From assembly GCF_019904295.1 (NCBI RefSeq), contig NZ_CP065359.1:3284001-3348000 (forward strand): a stretch of DNA of 64,000 nt. Direction: 5' to 3'. The notes beneath the pieces are model-generated. The model had not been told where the DNA came from, made no database searches, and was given only the letters and a program-made list of their open reading frames with translations. Position 1 is the first letter of the stretch, and each line of letters begins with the position of its first letter. This document shows positions 1 through 9,876 of the stretch, one piece after another. The position numbers were made by a program, and so were the translations under genes. Source of the DNA: Ruegeria sp. SCSIO 43209 (lineage in GTDB: Bacteria; Pseudomonadota; Alphaproteobacteria; Rhodobacterales; Rhodobacteraceae).

Positions 1-1
1 G

Positions 2-1150
2 GATGATTGGCGAAACGGGGGCTTTGGCCTTTATGTGCATTGGCCCTTTTGCGAGGCCAAGTGCCCCTATTGCGATTTCAACAGCCACGTTTCCAAGAAT
101 ATTAATCAAAAACAATGGTTTGAGTGTTATCTCAGCGAACTAAGCCGCTCGGCCATCGAAACTCCTGACCGGGTTTTGAACACAATCTTCTTTGGCGGCG
201 GAACTCCATCACTGATGGCGCCTGAGACCGTCGCCACCATCATCGACAAGGCCCGCGCCCTTTGGCGATCGGCCAACGATATGGAAATCACGCTTGAGGC
301 CAATCCAGGCTCGGTCGAGGCCGGACGGTTCGCGGCCTATCATGATGCGGGCGTGAACCGCATCTCGATGGGTGTTCAGGCCTTGAACGACGATGACCTG
401 CGTCGTCTGGGGCGCATTCACACGGTTGCCGAGGCTCGCGCTGCCTTCGATATCGCGCGCTCTTGCTTTGACCGTGTGAGCTTTGATCTGATCTATGCCC
501 GCCAGCATCAAACTCTGGACGCCTGGCGTGCTGAGCTGACCGAGGCGCTATCGATGGCAGTTGATCACCTGTCGCTATACCAACTGACCATTGAGGAAGG
601 CACAGCCTTTGGTGATCGCTATGCCCTGGGCAAGCTGCGCGGTTTGCCCGAGGATGACAACGCTGCGGATATGTATCTGGCGACGCAGGAAATCTGCGAA
701 GCGCATGGGCTGCCTGCCTATGAGATCTCAAACCACGCCCGGCCCGGAGCGGAATCACGGCATAACCTCATCTATTGGCGCTATGGTGACTACATCGGTA
801 TTGGACCCGGCGCACACGGTCGGATCACCCTGGATCGCCGGAAATTCGCGACGGAAACTCATCTTTCACCAAACAAATGGCTGACGGCTGCCTCCAATGG
901 GCACGGCGAAAGCAATCGGTTCGAGCTTAGCCAACGTGAACAAGCCTCAGAATACCTTATGATGTGTCTACGTTTGGTCGAGGGCCTAAATATAGACAGA
1001 TACACTCTGCTTGCAGGTGAAGAGCTTTCGCATGACAAACTTGATTCACTGATCGATCTGGGCATGCTAACCCTTGATCGCAATCAATTGCGCGCCACTT
1101 CAAACGGGCGCGCCGTGCTCAATGCGGTAATCCGAGAGCTGTTGGAGTAA
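2..1150 (+). CDS. hemW: HemW-like radical SAM heme chaperone (5' end outside window)
   Basis: This is a radical SAM protein of the HemN/HemW family, most like HemW, which handles heme for respiratory enzymes rather than acting as coproporphyrinogen dehydrogenase. The frame is open from base 2 with no start, so the first residues lie outside the window; the visible part reads GFGLYVHWPFC, then completes the CxxxCxxC iron-sulfur motif (CEAKCPYC). The motif GGGTPSLM follows about 45 residues later, and NRISMGVQ and SFDLIYA are typical of the family. About 382 residues are visible, close to full length. It is followed after 3 bases by a small membrane protein gene. The HemW rather than HemN assignment rests on overall resemblance and family length. 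Confidence 0.88.
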   Translation, partial: DDWRNGGFGLYVHWPFCEAKCPYCDFNSHVSKNINQKQWFECYLSELSRSAIETPDRVLNTIFFGGGTPSLMAPETVATIIDKARALWRSANDMEITLEANPGSVEAGRFAAYHDAGVNRISMGVQALNDDDLRRLGRIHTVAEARAAFDIARSCFDRVSFDLIYARQHQTLDAWRAELTEALSMAVDHLSLYQLTIEEGTAFGDRYALGKLRGLPEDDNAADMYLATQEICEAHGLPAYEISNHARPGAESRHNLIYWRYGDYIGIGPGAHGRITLDRRKFATETHLSPNKWLTAASNGHGESNRFELSQREQASEYLMMCLRLVEGLNIDRYTLLAGEELSHDKLDSLIDLGMLTLDRNQLRATSNGRAVLNAVIRELLE

Positions 1151-1153
1151 CAG

Positions 1154-1507
1154 ATGCAATTTCTCTGGGCCGGATTGGGGTTGTTATGCGTTGCGCTTGC
1201 CATGATCGGAGTCGCTCTGCCGCTGCTGCCGACGGTGCCATTTCTTCTGTTGGCCGCGTTCTTTTTTGCCCGCTCATCGTCACGGCTACATAACTGGTTG
1301 CTGAGCCATCGAACCTTTGGTCCTATGATCATCGATTGGCAAAGCTCTGGCGCGATCAGACCCGGTGCAAAAAAGGCGGCCACCCTTTCGGTTGCCGCCG
1401 TATTTGGCTTATCGGTTCTGCTGTCGGTTCCTTCTCACGTCCTGATCATTCAGGCCATTGTGCTCAGCGCTGTGATGCTCTTTATCTGGACCCGACCTAA
1501 CGGCTGA
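1154..1507 (+). CDS. YbaN/DUF454 family inner membrane protein
   Basis: A 117-residue protein with three hydrophobic segments (about residues 4-20, 25-40 and 78-110) and the DUF454 pattern: an N-terminal GVALPLLPTVPFLLLAAFFFARSS stretch (interrupted here for length) followed by LHNWLLSHRTFG. It is probably an inner membrane protein of unknown function. It sits 3 bases after hemW and is likely co-transcribed. Its last 11 bases overlap the end of parB on the other strand, so the two transcription units converge with no room for a separate terminator. Confidence 0.8.
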   Translation: MQFLWAGLGLLCVALAMIGVALPLLPTVPFLLLAAFFFARSSSRLHNWLLSHRTFGPMIIDWQSSGAIRPGAKKAATLSVAAVFGLSVLLSVPSHVLIIQAIVLSAVMLFIWTRPNG

Positions 1508-2390
1508 GCTTTGCGCACAGGTCATCCAACTGATCCAGGTTCTCATAAGCCATCACAACCTGCCCGGATTCAGATCCGGCCTTATGGTTGATCGTCACCT
1601 TCATCGCCAGAATCGCAGACAAATCCTTTTCAAGCGCTCGGGTGTCTGCGTCCTTCCCAGCATTCAGGTTTCTGGATTTCGGAGCCGGCTTATCCGCTCC
1701 ACCTTGCTGCTTTTTCACTAGTGCCTCGGTCGCACGCACCGAAAGGCCCTCACGAACCACCTGTTTCGCCAGCTCCGATGGGTTTTCTGCCGTGATCAAT
1801 GCCCTTGCATGACCGGCGGATAATTTTCCTTCTATTACAAGGGATTGCACGTCCAATGGGAGTGACAAAAGACGCAGCAGATTAGCGATATGGCTTCTGC
1901 TTTTACCAAGCGCTTCGGCCAGCTTTTCTTGCGTGTGACCAAAGCGATCCATCAATTGCTTAAAGCCTGCCGCCTCTTCCACCGCGTTCAGATCTGCGCG
2001 CTGAATGTTCTCGATAATCGCGACCTCAAGCACTTCGGTGTCATCAAATTCGCGAACAATAACTGGAATATCATGCAGTTGCGCCATCTGCGCAGCACGC
2101 CAGCGCCGTTCACCCGCAACGATTTCGTATTGGCCGCCATCGATGCTGCGGACAATCAGCGGCTGGATAATACCCTTTTCCTTGACCGAGGCCGCAAGCT
2201 CATCCAATTGCTCTTGCGCGAAACGGCGGCGCGGCTGATCTGGGTTCGCCTGCAGTTTTTCGATCGGTACCGTGAGATCCGGACGGCGGGGTTCAGATAC
2301 AATCCGACCGTCAGCTTCTGGTGCGACATCAGCCATCAACGCAGATAGCCCGCGACCTAATCCTCGGGGTTTTCCTTTCCTGGCATTCAT
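1497..2390 (-). CDS. parB: Chromosome partitioning protein ParB
   Basis: ParB loads on parS sites, spreads as a CTP-dependent clamp and works with ParA to segregate the replication origin. The 297 residues show an N-terminal basic region ending in the LGRGLSAL motif that usually contacts ParA. The CTP-binding GERRWRAA motif lies at about residues 93-100 and the helix-turn-helix (TQEKLAEALGKSRSHIANLL) at about 152-171. A C-terminal dimerization segment follows. It lies 20 bases downstream of parA in the same direction. Two perfect parS sites are present upstream within rsmG and mnmG, which supports a functional chromosomal system. Confidence 0.95.
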   Translation of the reverse strand: MNARKGKPRGLGRGLSALMADVAPEADGRIVSEPRRPDLTVPIEKLQANPDQPRRRFAQEQLDELAASVKEKGIIQPLIVRSIDGGQYEIVAGERRWRAAQMAQLHDIPVIVREFDDTEVLEVAIIENIQRADLNAVEEAAGFKQLMDRFGHTQEKLAEALGKSRSHIANLLRLLSLPLDVQSLVIEGKLSAGHARALITAENPSELAKQVVREGLSVRATEALVKKQQGGADKPAPKSRNLNAGKDADTRALEKDLSAILAMKVTINHKAGSESGQVVMAYENLDQLDDLCAKLSR

Positions 2391-2410
2391 GTTGCCCTCC
2401 TCACGGCCAC

Positions 2411-3214
2411 TTAAATGGCTACCTTGTTGTTCTTGTGCATAACCTCTCGGGCCAAATGCCGGTACGCCATCGCCCCAAGCGAACCCGAATCATATTGCAG
2501 CACAGGAAGCGCGTAAGATGGTGCCTCGCTGACCCGCACATTTCTGGGTATCTTGGTTTTAAATACCATCTCACCCAGATTGTCACGCGCATCCTTTTCG
2601 ACCTGACGGGACAAGTTGTTGCGGTTGTCATACATCGTTAACACAACACCTTCGATTCTGAGGTCAGGATTAGCGGTCTGACGAACCTCGCGAATGGTCA
2701 ACATCAATTGTGACAGCCCTTCCAGCGCAAAGAACTCACTTTGCAATGGAACAAGGACGGAATGCGCTGCTACCATTGCGTTTACCGTGAGCAGGTTCAA
2801 GGACGGCGGACAATCAATCAGCACAAAGTCCAGATTGAAGGCATCAATTGCAGTCTGTCGAAGCGCGTCATGCAGCAAATAACTGCGCTTTTCATTCGAG
2901 ATCAGCTCAATATCTGCTGAGCTGAGATCTACGGTCGCCGGAACCACAAAAAGATTACCGATCTCGGTCTCCTGCACCACAGCTTCCAATGGTGCATCGT
3001 CGAGAAGAAGATCATATGTCGTCCAGTCGCGATCTTCGACCCCTAGACCCGTAGAGGCATTTCCCTGAGGATCGAGATCGACCACAAGAACCTTGCATCC
3101 GGCCTCGGCCAATCCGGCTGCCAGATTGATCGCTGTAGTGGTTTTCCCGACCCCGCCCTTTTGATTAGCAACCGCGATAATCCGAGGCCCAGCAGGACGA
3201 GACAGATCAACCAC
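2411..3214 (-). CDS. parA: Chromosome partitioning ATPase ParA (Soj)
   Basis: A P-loop ATPase of the ParA/Soj family that positions ParB-parS complexes. The deviant Walker A motif KGGVGKTT is at residues 19-26 of the 267-residue product, and the Walker B-like VLIDCPP is present. The best start is the GTG at 3214, because the ribosome binding site AAAGGAG (3221-3227, minus strand) is 6 bases upstream of it. A TTG at 3220 would directly abut that site. The start overlaps the end of rsmG by 8 bases, indicating translational coupling within the mnmE-mnmG-rsmG-parA-parB operon. Confidence 0.95.
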   Translation of the reverse strand: MVDLSRPAGPRIIAVANQKGGVGKTTTAINLAAGLAEAGCKVLVVDLDPQGNASTGLGVEDRDWTTYDLLLDDAPLEAVVQETEIGNLFVVPATVDLSSADIELISNEKRSYLLHDALRQTAIDAFNLDFVLIDCPPSLNLLTVNAMVAAHSVLVPLQSEFFALEGLSQLMLTIREVRQTANPDLRIEGVVLTMYDNRNNLSRQVEKDARDNLGEMVFKTKIPRNVRVSEAPSYALPVLQYDSGSLGAMAYRHLAREVMHKNNKVAI

Positions 3215-3830
3215 GTGCAACTCCTTTGATTTTCAGGATAACGGCTTGGGGTTCTGTTGAACTCTTAATGGGTTCAGCCTCGAATTTCCATTCTTTGCGC
3301 GCATCTTCCAGCTCTTTTTTCCAGGTTGCGCCTTTTGGCAACAACGCTGTACCGTTTTTACTTAAATGCCTGTCACAAAATGACATTAGAGTGGTCAGAT
3401 CAGCCAGAGCCCGAGCTGAAAGCACGTCCGCATGCAAGGGATCAATGGCTTCAATTCGACGAGAGATCACGGAACAATTGGCGCCACTCTCTCTGGTCAC
3501 ACTTCGAAGAAATGCGGATTTACGTTGGTCGCTTTCGACTAATGTGAAACGCGTTTCAGGCGCAGATTCAATTGCCATGATGGCGCAGACCATGCCAGGA
3601 AAGCCGCCTCCGCTGCCTAAATCCACCCAATGATCTACCCGATCTGCGTTCTGAAAAACTTGAATGGAGTCTTTGATATGGCGAATCCAAATCTCTTCAA
3701 GACTATTTCTTGAAACCAGATTGATTTTTGGGTTCCATTTTTCAAGCAGAGATACATAGATCACCAGGCGTTCGAATGTTTCACGTGAAACATCCAGAGC
3801 CTCCGCAGAAGCGACGTTCTGATAAATCAT
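3207..3830 (-). CDS. rsmG: 16S rRNA (guanine527-N7)-methyltransferase RsmG
   Basis: RsmG (GidB) methylates G527 of 16S rRNA at N7. The 207-residue product has the family SAM-binding loop [12 protein letters not shown] at about residues 69-80, and the N-terminal [10 protein letters not shown] typical of bacteria that carry a parS site in this gene. Its ATG overlaps the mnmG stop in an ATGA arrangement, and its end overlaps the parA start, so the three are one operon. The parS site at 3777-3792 encodes part of the VSRETF motif. Confidence 0.95.
   Translation of the reverse strand: MIYQNVASAEALDVSRETFERLVIYVSLLEKWNPKINLVSRNSLEEIWIRHIKDSIQVFQNADRVDHWVDLGSGGGFPGMVCAIMAIESAPETRFTLVESDQRKSAFLRSVTRESGANCSVISRRIEAIDPLHADVLSARALADLTTLMSFCDRHLSKNGTALLPKGATWKKELEDARKEWKFEAEPIKSSTEPQAVILKIKGVARG
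3221..3227 (-). promoter_or_regulatory. Ribosome binding site deciding the parA start
   Basis: AAAGGAG on the minus strand, 6 bases ahead of the GTG at 3214. It immediately abuts the alternative TTG at 3220, so it argues for the GTG start. Confidence 0.7.
3777..3792. promoter_or_regulatory. parS: parS site 1 (inside rsmG)
   Basis: Perfect 16-base palindrome TGTTTCACGTGAAACA, the canonical bacterial parS consensus bound by ParB. It lies within the 5' part of rsmG, about 5.3 kb from the candidate origin. Confidence 0.95.
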
Positions 3831-5704
3831 GCTTTTCTGGCTTTCACATCGCGCCTGAGCTTCGCCAGGACGAGAGTTAAAGCCGCAGGCGTGACACCTT
3901 CTACCCGACTCGCCTGCGCAATATTCGCAGGCTTCGCCTGCGATAGCTTTTGCTTCATTTCATTCGACAGACCATCAAGCGCAAAATAATTGAAATCCCG
4001 AGGAATTTCATGCGCCTCATCGCGCTTCATTGCTTCGACATCCCGTTGTTGGCGCGCAATATAGTTTGCATACAACGCATCGCGCTCGACCTGACGGCGA
4101 ATTTCATCGTCTGTATTCTGTAGATCGGGTTCGAGCAAAACCATGTCTTCAAACGATACTTCTGGAAAAGCAAGAACCGCCATTCCATCACGCCGGTTTC
4201 CGTCTTGATTTATGCTGATACCAGCTTCGCGAATTTGCTTTGGCGTATATGTGGTCTCTGTCAGTTTATTCTTTGCTTTTTCAAGCTTTTCTGATTTCTC
4301 AGCAAAAACCTTGCGGCGGAGTTCACCCACACAGCCCAGCTGCTCGCCAATCGGAGTCAGTCTTTGATCTGCGTTGTCAGCACGAAGTGATAGGCGAAAC
4401 TCTGCACGGGATGTGAACATCCGATAAGGCTCGGCAACGCCTCGTGTTGTCAAATCGTCAATCATTACGCCAATATAACTGTCTGAGCGTGTAAAATGTA
4501 TTGGCGCACGCCCCTGTGTTTCCAGAGCTGCATTCAAACCTGCAACGAGGCCTTGCGCGGCCGCTTCCTCATATCCTGTGGTCCCATTGATCTGTCCTGC
4601 AAGATATAGACCAGGAACATCGGGCACAGACAAAGACGCAGATAGAACGCGCGGGTCAACGTAGTCGTATTCAATCGCGTATCCGGGTTGTAGGATTACC
4701 GCGTTTTCCAATCCTACGATGGATTGGACATATTCGACTTGTACATCTTCGGGCAAAGACGTTGAAATCCCGTTTGGGTACACCGTATGATCCCGCACGC
4801 CTTCTGGTTCCAGAAATATCTGGTGTGACTCTTTTTCCGCAAATCGGACGATTTTGTCTTCGATTGAAGGGCAATATCTGGGACCAACACCATCAATTTG
4901 ACCTCCATACATTGCTGATCGCGATAGATTTTTCTCGATTATTCCGTGCGTCTGAGCATTGGTATGAGTTATTCCACAGGCGATTTGCGGCGCCGTCACC
5001 GCTTGGGACATGAATGAAAACAGTGTTGGCTCTGCATCGCCATCCTGTCGTTCAAGTATATCCCAATTTATGGTTCGTCCGTCCAACCTCGGTGGCGTAC
5101 CTGTTTTCAGCCGTGCCGTCGGTAATTCAAAAGCGTCAAGGCGCTCAGCCAACCTAACCGATGGACGATCCCCCATGCGTCCACCTGGCCTTGTAACGTC
5201 TCCTATGTGAATTACACCGCGCAGAAATGTACCCGACGTCAGAACAACTGTCTGAGCTGGGACCTCGGAACCGTCGGCTAGTTTGACACCGATTACGTAG
5301 TCACCATCCATTAGGAAATCGACCACTTCCCCAGTGATCACCGACAAATTGTCTTGTTTTTTCGTTTCTTCCTTCATCGCGGTCCGATAAAGCGCACGGT
5401 CCGCTTGCGCCCTTGGGCCTTGAACAGCTGGTCCTTTACGTCGGTTCAATAGACGAAACTGAATGCCGGCACGATCCGCCACACGACCCATGACCCCGTC
5501 CATTGCATCGATTTCACGGACCAGATGACCTTTCCCTAGCCCTCCGATCGCAGGATTGCAGGACATGACACCAATGTCCTTTTCGGACAAAGTAACCAGC
5601 GCCGTGTTCGCACCCATCCGTGCTGCCGCATGGGCAGCTTCGGTACCGGCATGTCCAGCGCCAATGACTACAACATCAAATCTCGAATGTTTCACGTGAA
5701 ACAC
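3827..5704 (-). CDS. mnmG: tRNA uridine 5-carboxymethylaminomethyl modification enzyme MnmG
   Basis: MnmG (GidA) is an FAD protein that works with MnmE to modify the wobble uridine (U34) of several tRNAs. The FAD-binding GxGxxG segment [14 protein letters not shown] is at about residues 11-24. [23 protein letters not shown] and the [12 protein letters not shown] family signature follow. At 625 residues it is full length. The first codon is GTG at 5704 within the parS site (protein start MFHVKH). A second GTG at 5695 is better spaced from an AGGGAG sequence and could be the true start, giving MKHSRFD. It lies 3 bases after mnmE and overlaps rsmG. Confidence 0.95.
   Translation of the reverse strand: MFHVKHSRFDVVVIGAGHAGTEAAHAAARMGANTALVTLSEKDIGVMSCNPAIGGLGKGHLVREIDAMDGVMGRVADRAGIQFRLLNRRKGPAVQGPRAQADRALYRTAMKEETKKQDNLSVITGEVVDFLMDGDYVIGVKLADGSEVPAQTVVLTSGTFLRGVIHIGDVTRPGGRMGDRPSVRLAERLDAFELPTARLKTGTPPRLDGRTINWDILERQDGDAEPTLFSFMSQAVTAPQIACGITHTNAQTHGIIEKNLSRSAMYGGQIDGVGPRYCPSIEDKIVRFAEKESHQIFLEPEGVRDHTVYPNGISTSLPEDVQVEYVQSIVGLENAVILQPGYAIEYDYVDPRVLSASLSVPDVPGLYLAGQINGTTGYEEAAAQGLVAGLNAALETQGRAPIHFTRSDSYIGVMIDDLTTRGVAEPYRMFTSRAEFRLSLRADNADQRLTPIGEQLGCVGELRRKVFAEKSEKLEKAKNKLTETTYTPKQIREAGISINQDGNRRDGMAVLAFPEVSFEDMVLLEPDLQNTDDEIRRQVERDALYANYIARQQRDVEAMKRDEAHEIPRDFNYFALDGLSNEMKQKLSQAKPANIAQASRVEGVTPAALTLVLAKLRRDVKARKA
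5688..5703. promoter_or_regulatory. parS: parS site 2 (start of mnmG)
   Basis: A second perfect TGTTTCACGTGAAACA palindrome at the very start of mnmG, encoding FHVKH. It is 1.9 kb from the first site. Paired parS sites near the origin are usual for ParB loading. Confidence 0.95.
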
Positions 5705-5707
5705 TCC

Positions 5708-6994
5708 CTATTTTCCCAGACAGAAACTTGCGAAGATTTCATCCAAAAGGGTTTCGACATCAATCCTGCCAACCAAAGATTCAAGCGACCGAATTGCCGT
5801 TCTCAACTCTTCAGCAGCTATATCATACATGTCCGGACCTGATTCCAGAACATCTCGCGCAGCCGCAAGTGCGTCCGATGCTTTAGTCATCGCAATACGG
5901 TGACGTTCCCGCGTTGCAATACCATGGCTAGCTGTTCGAACAGTCAGTACACGCGATATGTTGTCTATCAACTGGTCAATCCCGTGCCCGGTTTTCCCCG
6001 ATATACCACCGGAAAAGGGCTCACGCAGGTCAGATTTTGGCAGAACATGAATGTCATCTGCCTGCATCGGTACACCTAGCTGATCAGGCTCATCCGACAG
6101 AAATACTCGTAGATCGGCCGCCTCTGCCCGTTTGCGCGCCAGTTCAATTCCCAGGTTTTCAACGTGATCATCGGTTTGCCTCAAACCGGCCGTGTCTAGC
6201 AGCGTGACAGGCAATCCGTCCAAGTCCATACGAACTTCAATCACATCACGGGTTGTCCCGGCATATTCCGAGGTAATAGCGGCTTCCCGACCTGCCAACG
6301 CGTTCAGCAAGGTCGATTTCCCTGCGTTCGGAAGGCCAACAATGGCGACCTCAAAGCCGGTGCGAATGCGTTCTGCGATCCGAACGCCTTTCGCTTCTTG
6401 CCTCAGCTCCTCCATAACACCAGAGATTAACGTTCGAACCTCCGGGGTTACGTCGATCGGCACCTCTTCATCAGCAAAATCAATCACGGCTTCCAACAGG
6501 GAAGCCGCGCGGATCAGATCACGCCGCCAACTTTCTGCCAATGTGCCCAAAGCACCAGCCAAAATCGTCTGTGCTTGTTTCCGTTGTGCTTCGGTTTCTG
6601 CATCAATCAGATCAGCAAGACCTTCGACCTGCGCCAGATCCATCTTGCCGTTTTCCAGTGCACGACGCGTGAACTCACCAGGTTCGGCCAGCCGAAGATC
6701 GTCCATATCCGAAAGAGAGGTCAGCACTGCGTTGACTGACGCCATACTTCCGTGAATCTGAAGCTCGGCCACGTCTTCGCCGGTAAAGCTGGACGGGGCC
6801 TGAAACGTCAGAACCAAGCCCTCATCCAACCGCGATCCATCCGACGCGCTGAGTGTTCGAACTCTCATTCCACGCCTTGGCAGGCCACCGCCAGACAACT
6901 CATTGGCGGAGGCATATGCCTGCGGACCAGAAAGCCTGATCACAGCCACGCCTGCTTTGCCCTGGGCGCTGGCCAGGGCGAATATCGTATCCAT
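5708..6994 (-). CDS. mnmE: tRNA modification GTPase MnmE
   Basis: MnmE (TrmE/ThdF) is a potassium-activated GTPase that forms a complex with MnmG for U34 modification. The 428-residue product has the N-terminal folate-binding domain ([20 protein letters not shown]). The G domain inserted in the helical domain carries GLPNAGKST at about 220-228, GTTRDV and DTAGLR. The C-terminal CLGK holds the conserved cysteine. It begins with ATG and is the first gene of the operon running into mnmG. Upstream rho is separated by 31 bases, so read-through from rho is possible. Confidence 0.95.
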   Translation of the reverse strand: MDTIFALASAQGKAGVAVIRLSGPQAYASANELSGGGLPRRGMRVRTLSASDGSRLDEGLVLTFQAPSSFTGEDVAELQIHGSMASVNAVLTSLSDMDDLRLAEPGEFTRRALENGKMDLAQVEGLADLIDAETEAQRKQAQTILAGALGTLAESWRRDLIRAASLLEAVIDFADEEVPIDVTPEVRTLISGVMEELRQEAKGVRIAERIRTGFEVAIVGLPNAGKSTLLNALAGREAAITSEYAGTTRDVIEVRMDLDGLPVTLLDTAGLRQTDDHVENLGIELARKRAEAADLRVFLSDEPDQLGVPMQADDIHVLPKSDLREPFSGGISGKTGHGIDQLIDNISRVLTVRTASHGIATRERHRIAMTKASDALAAARDVLESGPDMYDIAAEELRTAIRSLESLVGRIDVETLLDEIFASFCLGK

Positions 6995-7025
6995 TGATAG
7001 CCCCCGCGTCAGTGCCAGAACCTTG

Positions 7026-8297
<1,272 letters not shown>

Positions 8298-8385
8298 GAT
8301 GATACGAACCTCGGCCGCTTGGATCGCGGCACCAGAGTGGAATTTCAGAACGGAAGATACCTCGCCCGGACGGGCGCGTTACGCG

Positions 8386-8405
8386 TTAGATAAGCGCTTA
8401 CCTAA
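8386..8405. repeat. 20-base near-perfect palindrome upstream of rho
   Basis: TTAGATAAGCGCTTACCTAA is self-complementary at 18 of 20 positions, with a perfect TAAGCGCTTA core. It lies between the hemJ stop and the rho start, 18 bases beyond hemJ. There is no T run after it on the minus strand, so an operator or protein-binding site is more likely than an intrinsic terminator. A further hairpin, CGCCC/GGGCG, lies at 8363-8376. Confidence 0.4.
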
Positions 8406-8423
8406 GAAGAGTCAAACAGGCCC

Positions 8424-8873
8424 TCAGAACTTCACAACGACCGCTAGAACGATAACAACCATTAAAACGGTCGGAACCTCATTCATCATGCGGTACTGCC
8501 GCCCAGTCAGCTTATTTCGCCCCTCAGCAAAGTCCTTACGCCGAGCCATAAGCCAATGGTGAAACCATGTCATGCCGATCACTGCTGCGCCTTTGACCCA
8601 GGGCCAGTTCCAGTCCCACCCGACAATACCAGGTGTGAAAACCATGATCAGCCCGCAAATCCAGGCCACGACCATTGCGGGGCGCATGATCACACGCAGC
8701 AGCTTTTCTTCCATTTCAAAGAAAATCTGTTGCGCACCCTCTACGGCTTGCGCCTTTTCAACGTGATACACGAACAATCTGGGCAGATAGAATAAACCAG
8801 CCATCCATGAAATCACGGCCATGATGTGCAGCGATTTCACCCAAGGGTATATTGCGAAAAGAATATCGGTCAT
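8424..8873 (-). CDS. hemJ: Protoporphyrinogen IX oxidase HemJ
   Basis: HemJ is a membrane enzyme that oxidizes protoporphyrinogen IX to protoporphyrin IX in heme and bacteriochlorophyll synthesis. The 149-residue product has four hydrophobic helices and conserved features of the family: the N-terminal WVKSLHIMAVISWMAGLFYLP with its histidine, LFVYHVE, and the C-terminal WFHHWLMARRKDFAEG. I chose the ATG at 8873 (MTDILFAIYPW). An upstream in-frame extension to 9035 is poor in family features and enters the AT-rich candidate origin. It is the first gene leftward from the candidate origin. Confidence 0.92.
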   Translation of the reverse strand: MTDILFAIYPWVKSLHIMAVISWMAGLFYLPRLFVYHVEKAQAVEGAQQIFFEMEEKLLRVIMRPAMVVAWICGLIMVFTPGIVGWDWNWPWVKGAAVIGMTWFHHWLMARRKDFAEGRNKLTGRQYRMMNEVPTVLMVVIVLAVVVKF

Positions 8874-9276
8874 TGGGTATTCCGGGCTTACCTGAACCCC
8901 TCCTAATAAAAAAAATAAGAAAGAAAAAGGATGATGGTTTTGTAGGGAGGTCAAATTCGGTGGATTACTTTTTTGTCCTGCCTTTTTCCCCAGGTGGAAA
9001 AAGTGAAGCACATCGGCGCAGAATCTGTTGATCAAGAAAAAAAATGATTAATAACAATAAATTATGAGATAAAAGCTCGGGCTGAATTGTGGATAACCAT
9101 TGGAACAATCCGGGACGGGATGCTTATCCGAGTATTCCAACTTATCCTTGTCCCGTCTGGACAGGATCCGGGCGACTCGGGGAAGTCTTGCGCCAAATTC
9201 CCGGGGTTGCGTGTCAACCGGAAAGCCATACAAACCATTCGAGACTACTCATTGATTTGCACACGGGGTTTTCCAC
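8874..9276. other. Candidate chromosomal replication origin (oriC)
   Basis: This 403-base gap has no credible gene. It holds AT-rich tracts at about 8900-8930 and 9035-9075 (poly-A runs, then ATTAATAACAATAAATTATG) that could serve as an unwinding element. It also holds one perfect DnaA box (9088-9096), one 8-of-9 match (9269-9277) and weaker matches at 8959, 8993, 9026, 9124 and 9142. Two GANTC sites are at 9021 and 9174. Genes on both sides point away from it, and parAB with two parS sites is within 7 kb. dnaA itself is not in the window. The call is inferred from this combination. Confidence 0.62.
9088..9096 (-). promoter_or_regulatory. Perfect DnaA box
   Basis: TGTGGATAA, the exact reverse complement of the consensus DnaA box TTATCCACA, about 13 bases beyond the AT-rich tract of the candidate origin. 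Confidence 0.7.
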
Positions 9277-9876
9277 ATGACTGTCCCCATAGTCCTTGCC
9301 TCAGGGTCCGTGATCCGCGCGCAGTTGCTCAGAAACGCAGGCGTCCCGTTTTCGGTTCAGATCGCGCGGGTGGATGAAGACACAGCCAAACGCGCCCTGA
9401 TGGCTGAGGGAGCTTCGCCCCGTGATGTTGCCGATGCGCTTGCCGAAATGAAAGCACGTAAGATCAGTGACAAAGTGCGCGGCGCTATGGTTCTGGGTTG
9501 CGATCAGGTTCTGGATTTCGAAGGTCAGATGCTGTCGAAGCCGGAAACACCCGAAAAAGCACTGGCGCAGCTTAAAGCAATGCGCGGCAAGCGACATATG
9601 TTGCTGTCGGCGGCGGTGATCTATCAGGATGGTGAGCCCATCTGGCGGCAAGTCGGTCAGGTGCGTTTGCGGATGCGGGCCAGCTCGGATGCTTATTTAC
9701 GTGATTACGTGGCGCGGAACTGGGATAGTATTCGGCACGCAGTGGGGGCTTATAAACTGGAAGAAGAAGGCGTGCGCCTGTTTGCTACCATTGACGGCGA
9801 CTATTTTAATGTTTTGGGTATGCCCCTGTTAGAGTTGCTCAATTTTCTGGCCGTAAAGGGAGTAATCGATCAATGA
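9277..9876 (+). CDS. maf: Maf family nucleotide pyrophosphatase
   Basis: Maf proteins hydrolyse non-canonical or canonical nucleoside triphosphates to monophosphates and are thought to guard the nucleotide pool or arrest septation. The 199-residue product opens with IVLASGSVIRAQLLRNAGVPF, the family N-terminal motif, although the usual double arginine is reduced to one. It has VLGCDQVLDFEG with the catalytic aspartate, and LSKPETPEKALAQLKAMRGK. It is the first gene rightward from the candidate origin. Its ATG is right after an 8-of-9 DnaA-box match, and its end overlaps aroE by 4 bases. Confidence 0.9.
   Translation: MTVPIVLASGSVIRAQLLRNAGVPFSVQIARVDEDTAKRALMAEGASPRDVADALAEMKARKISDKVRGAMVLGCDQVLDFEGQMLSKPETPEKALAQLKAMRGKRHMLLSAAVIYQDGEPIWRQVGQVRLRMRASSDAYLRDYVARNWDSIRHAVGAYKLEEEGVRLFATIDGDYFNVLGMPLLELLNFLAVKGVIDQ

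Noticed and set aside
8874..9035. Longer N-terminus for HemJ starting at 9035
   Set aside because: The added 54 residues lie in the AT-rich candidate origin and have no family resemblance; the ATG at 8873 gives the normal 149 residues.
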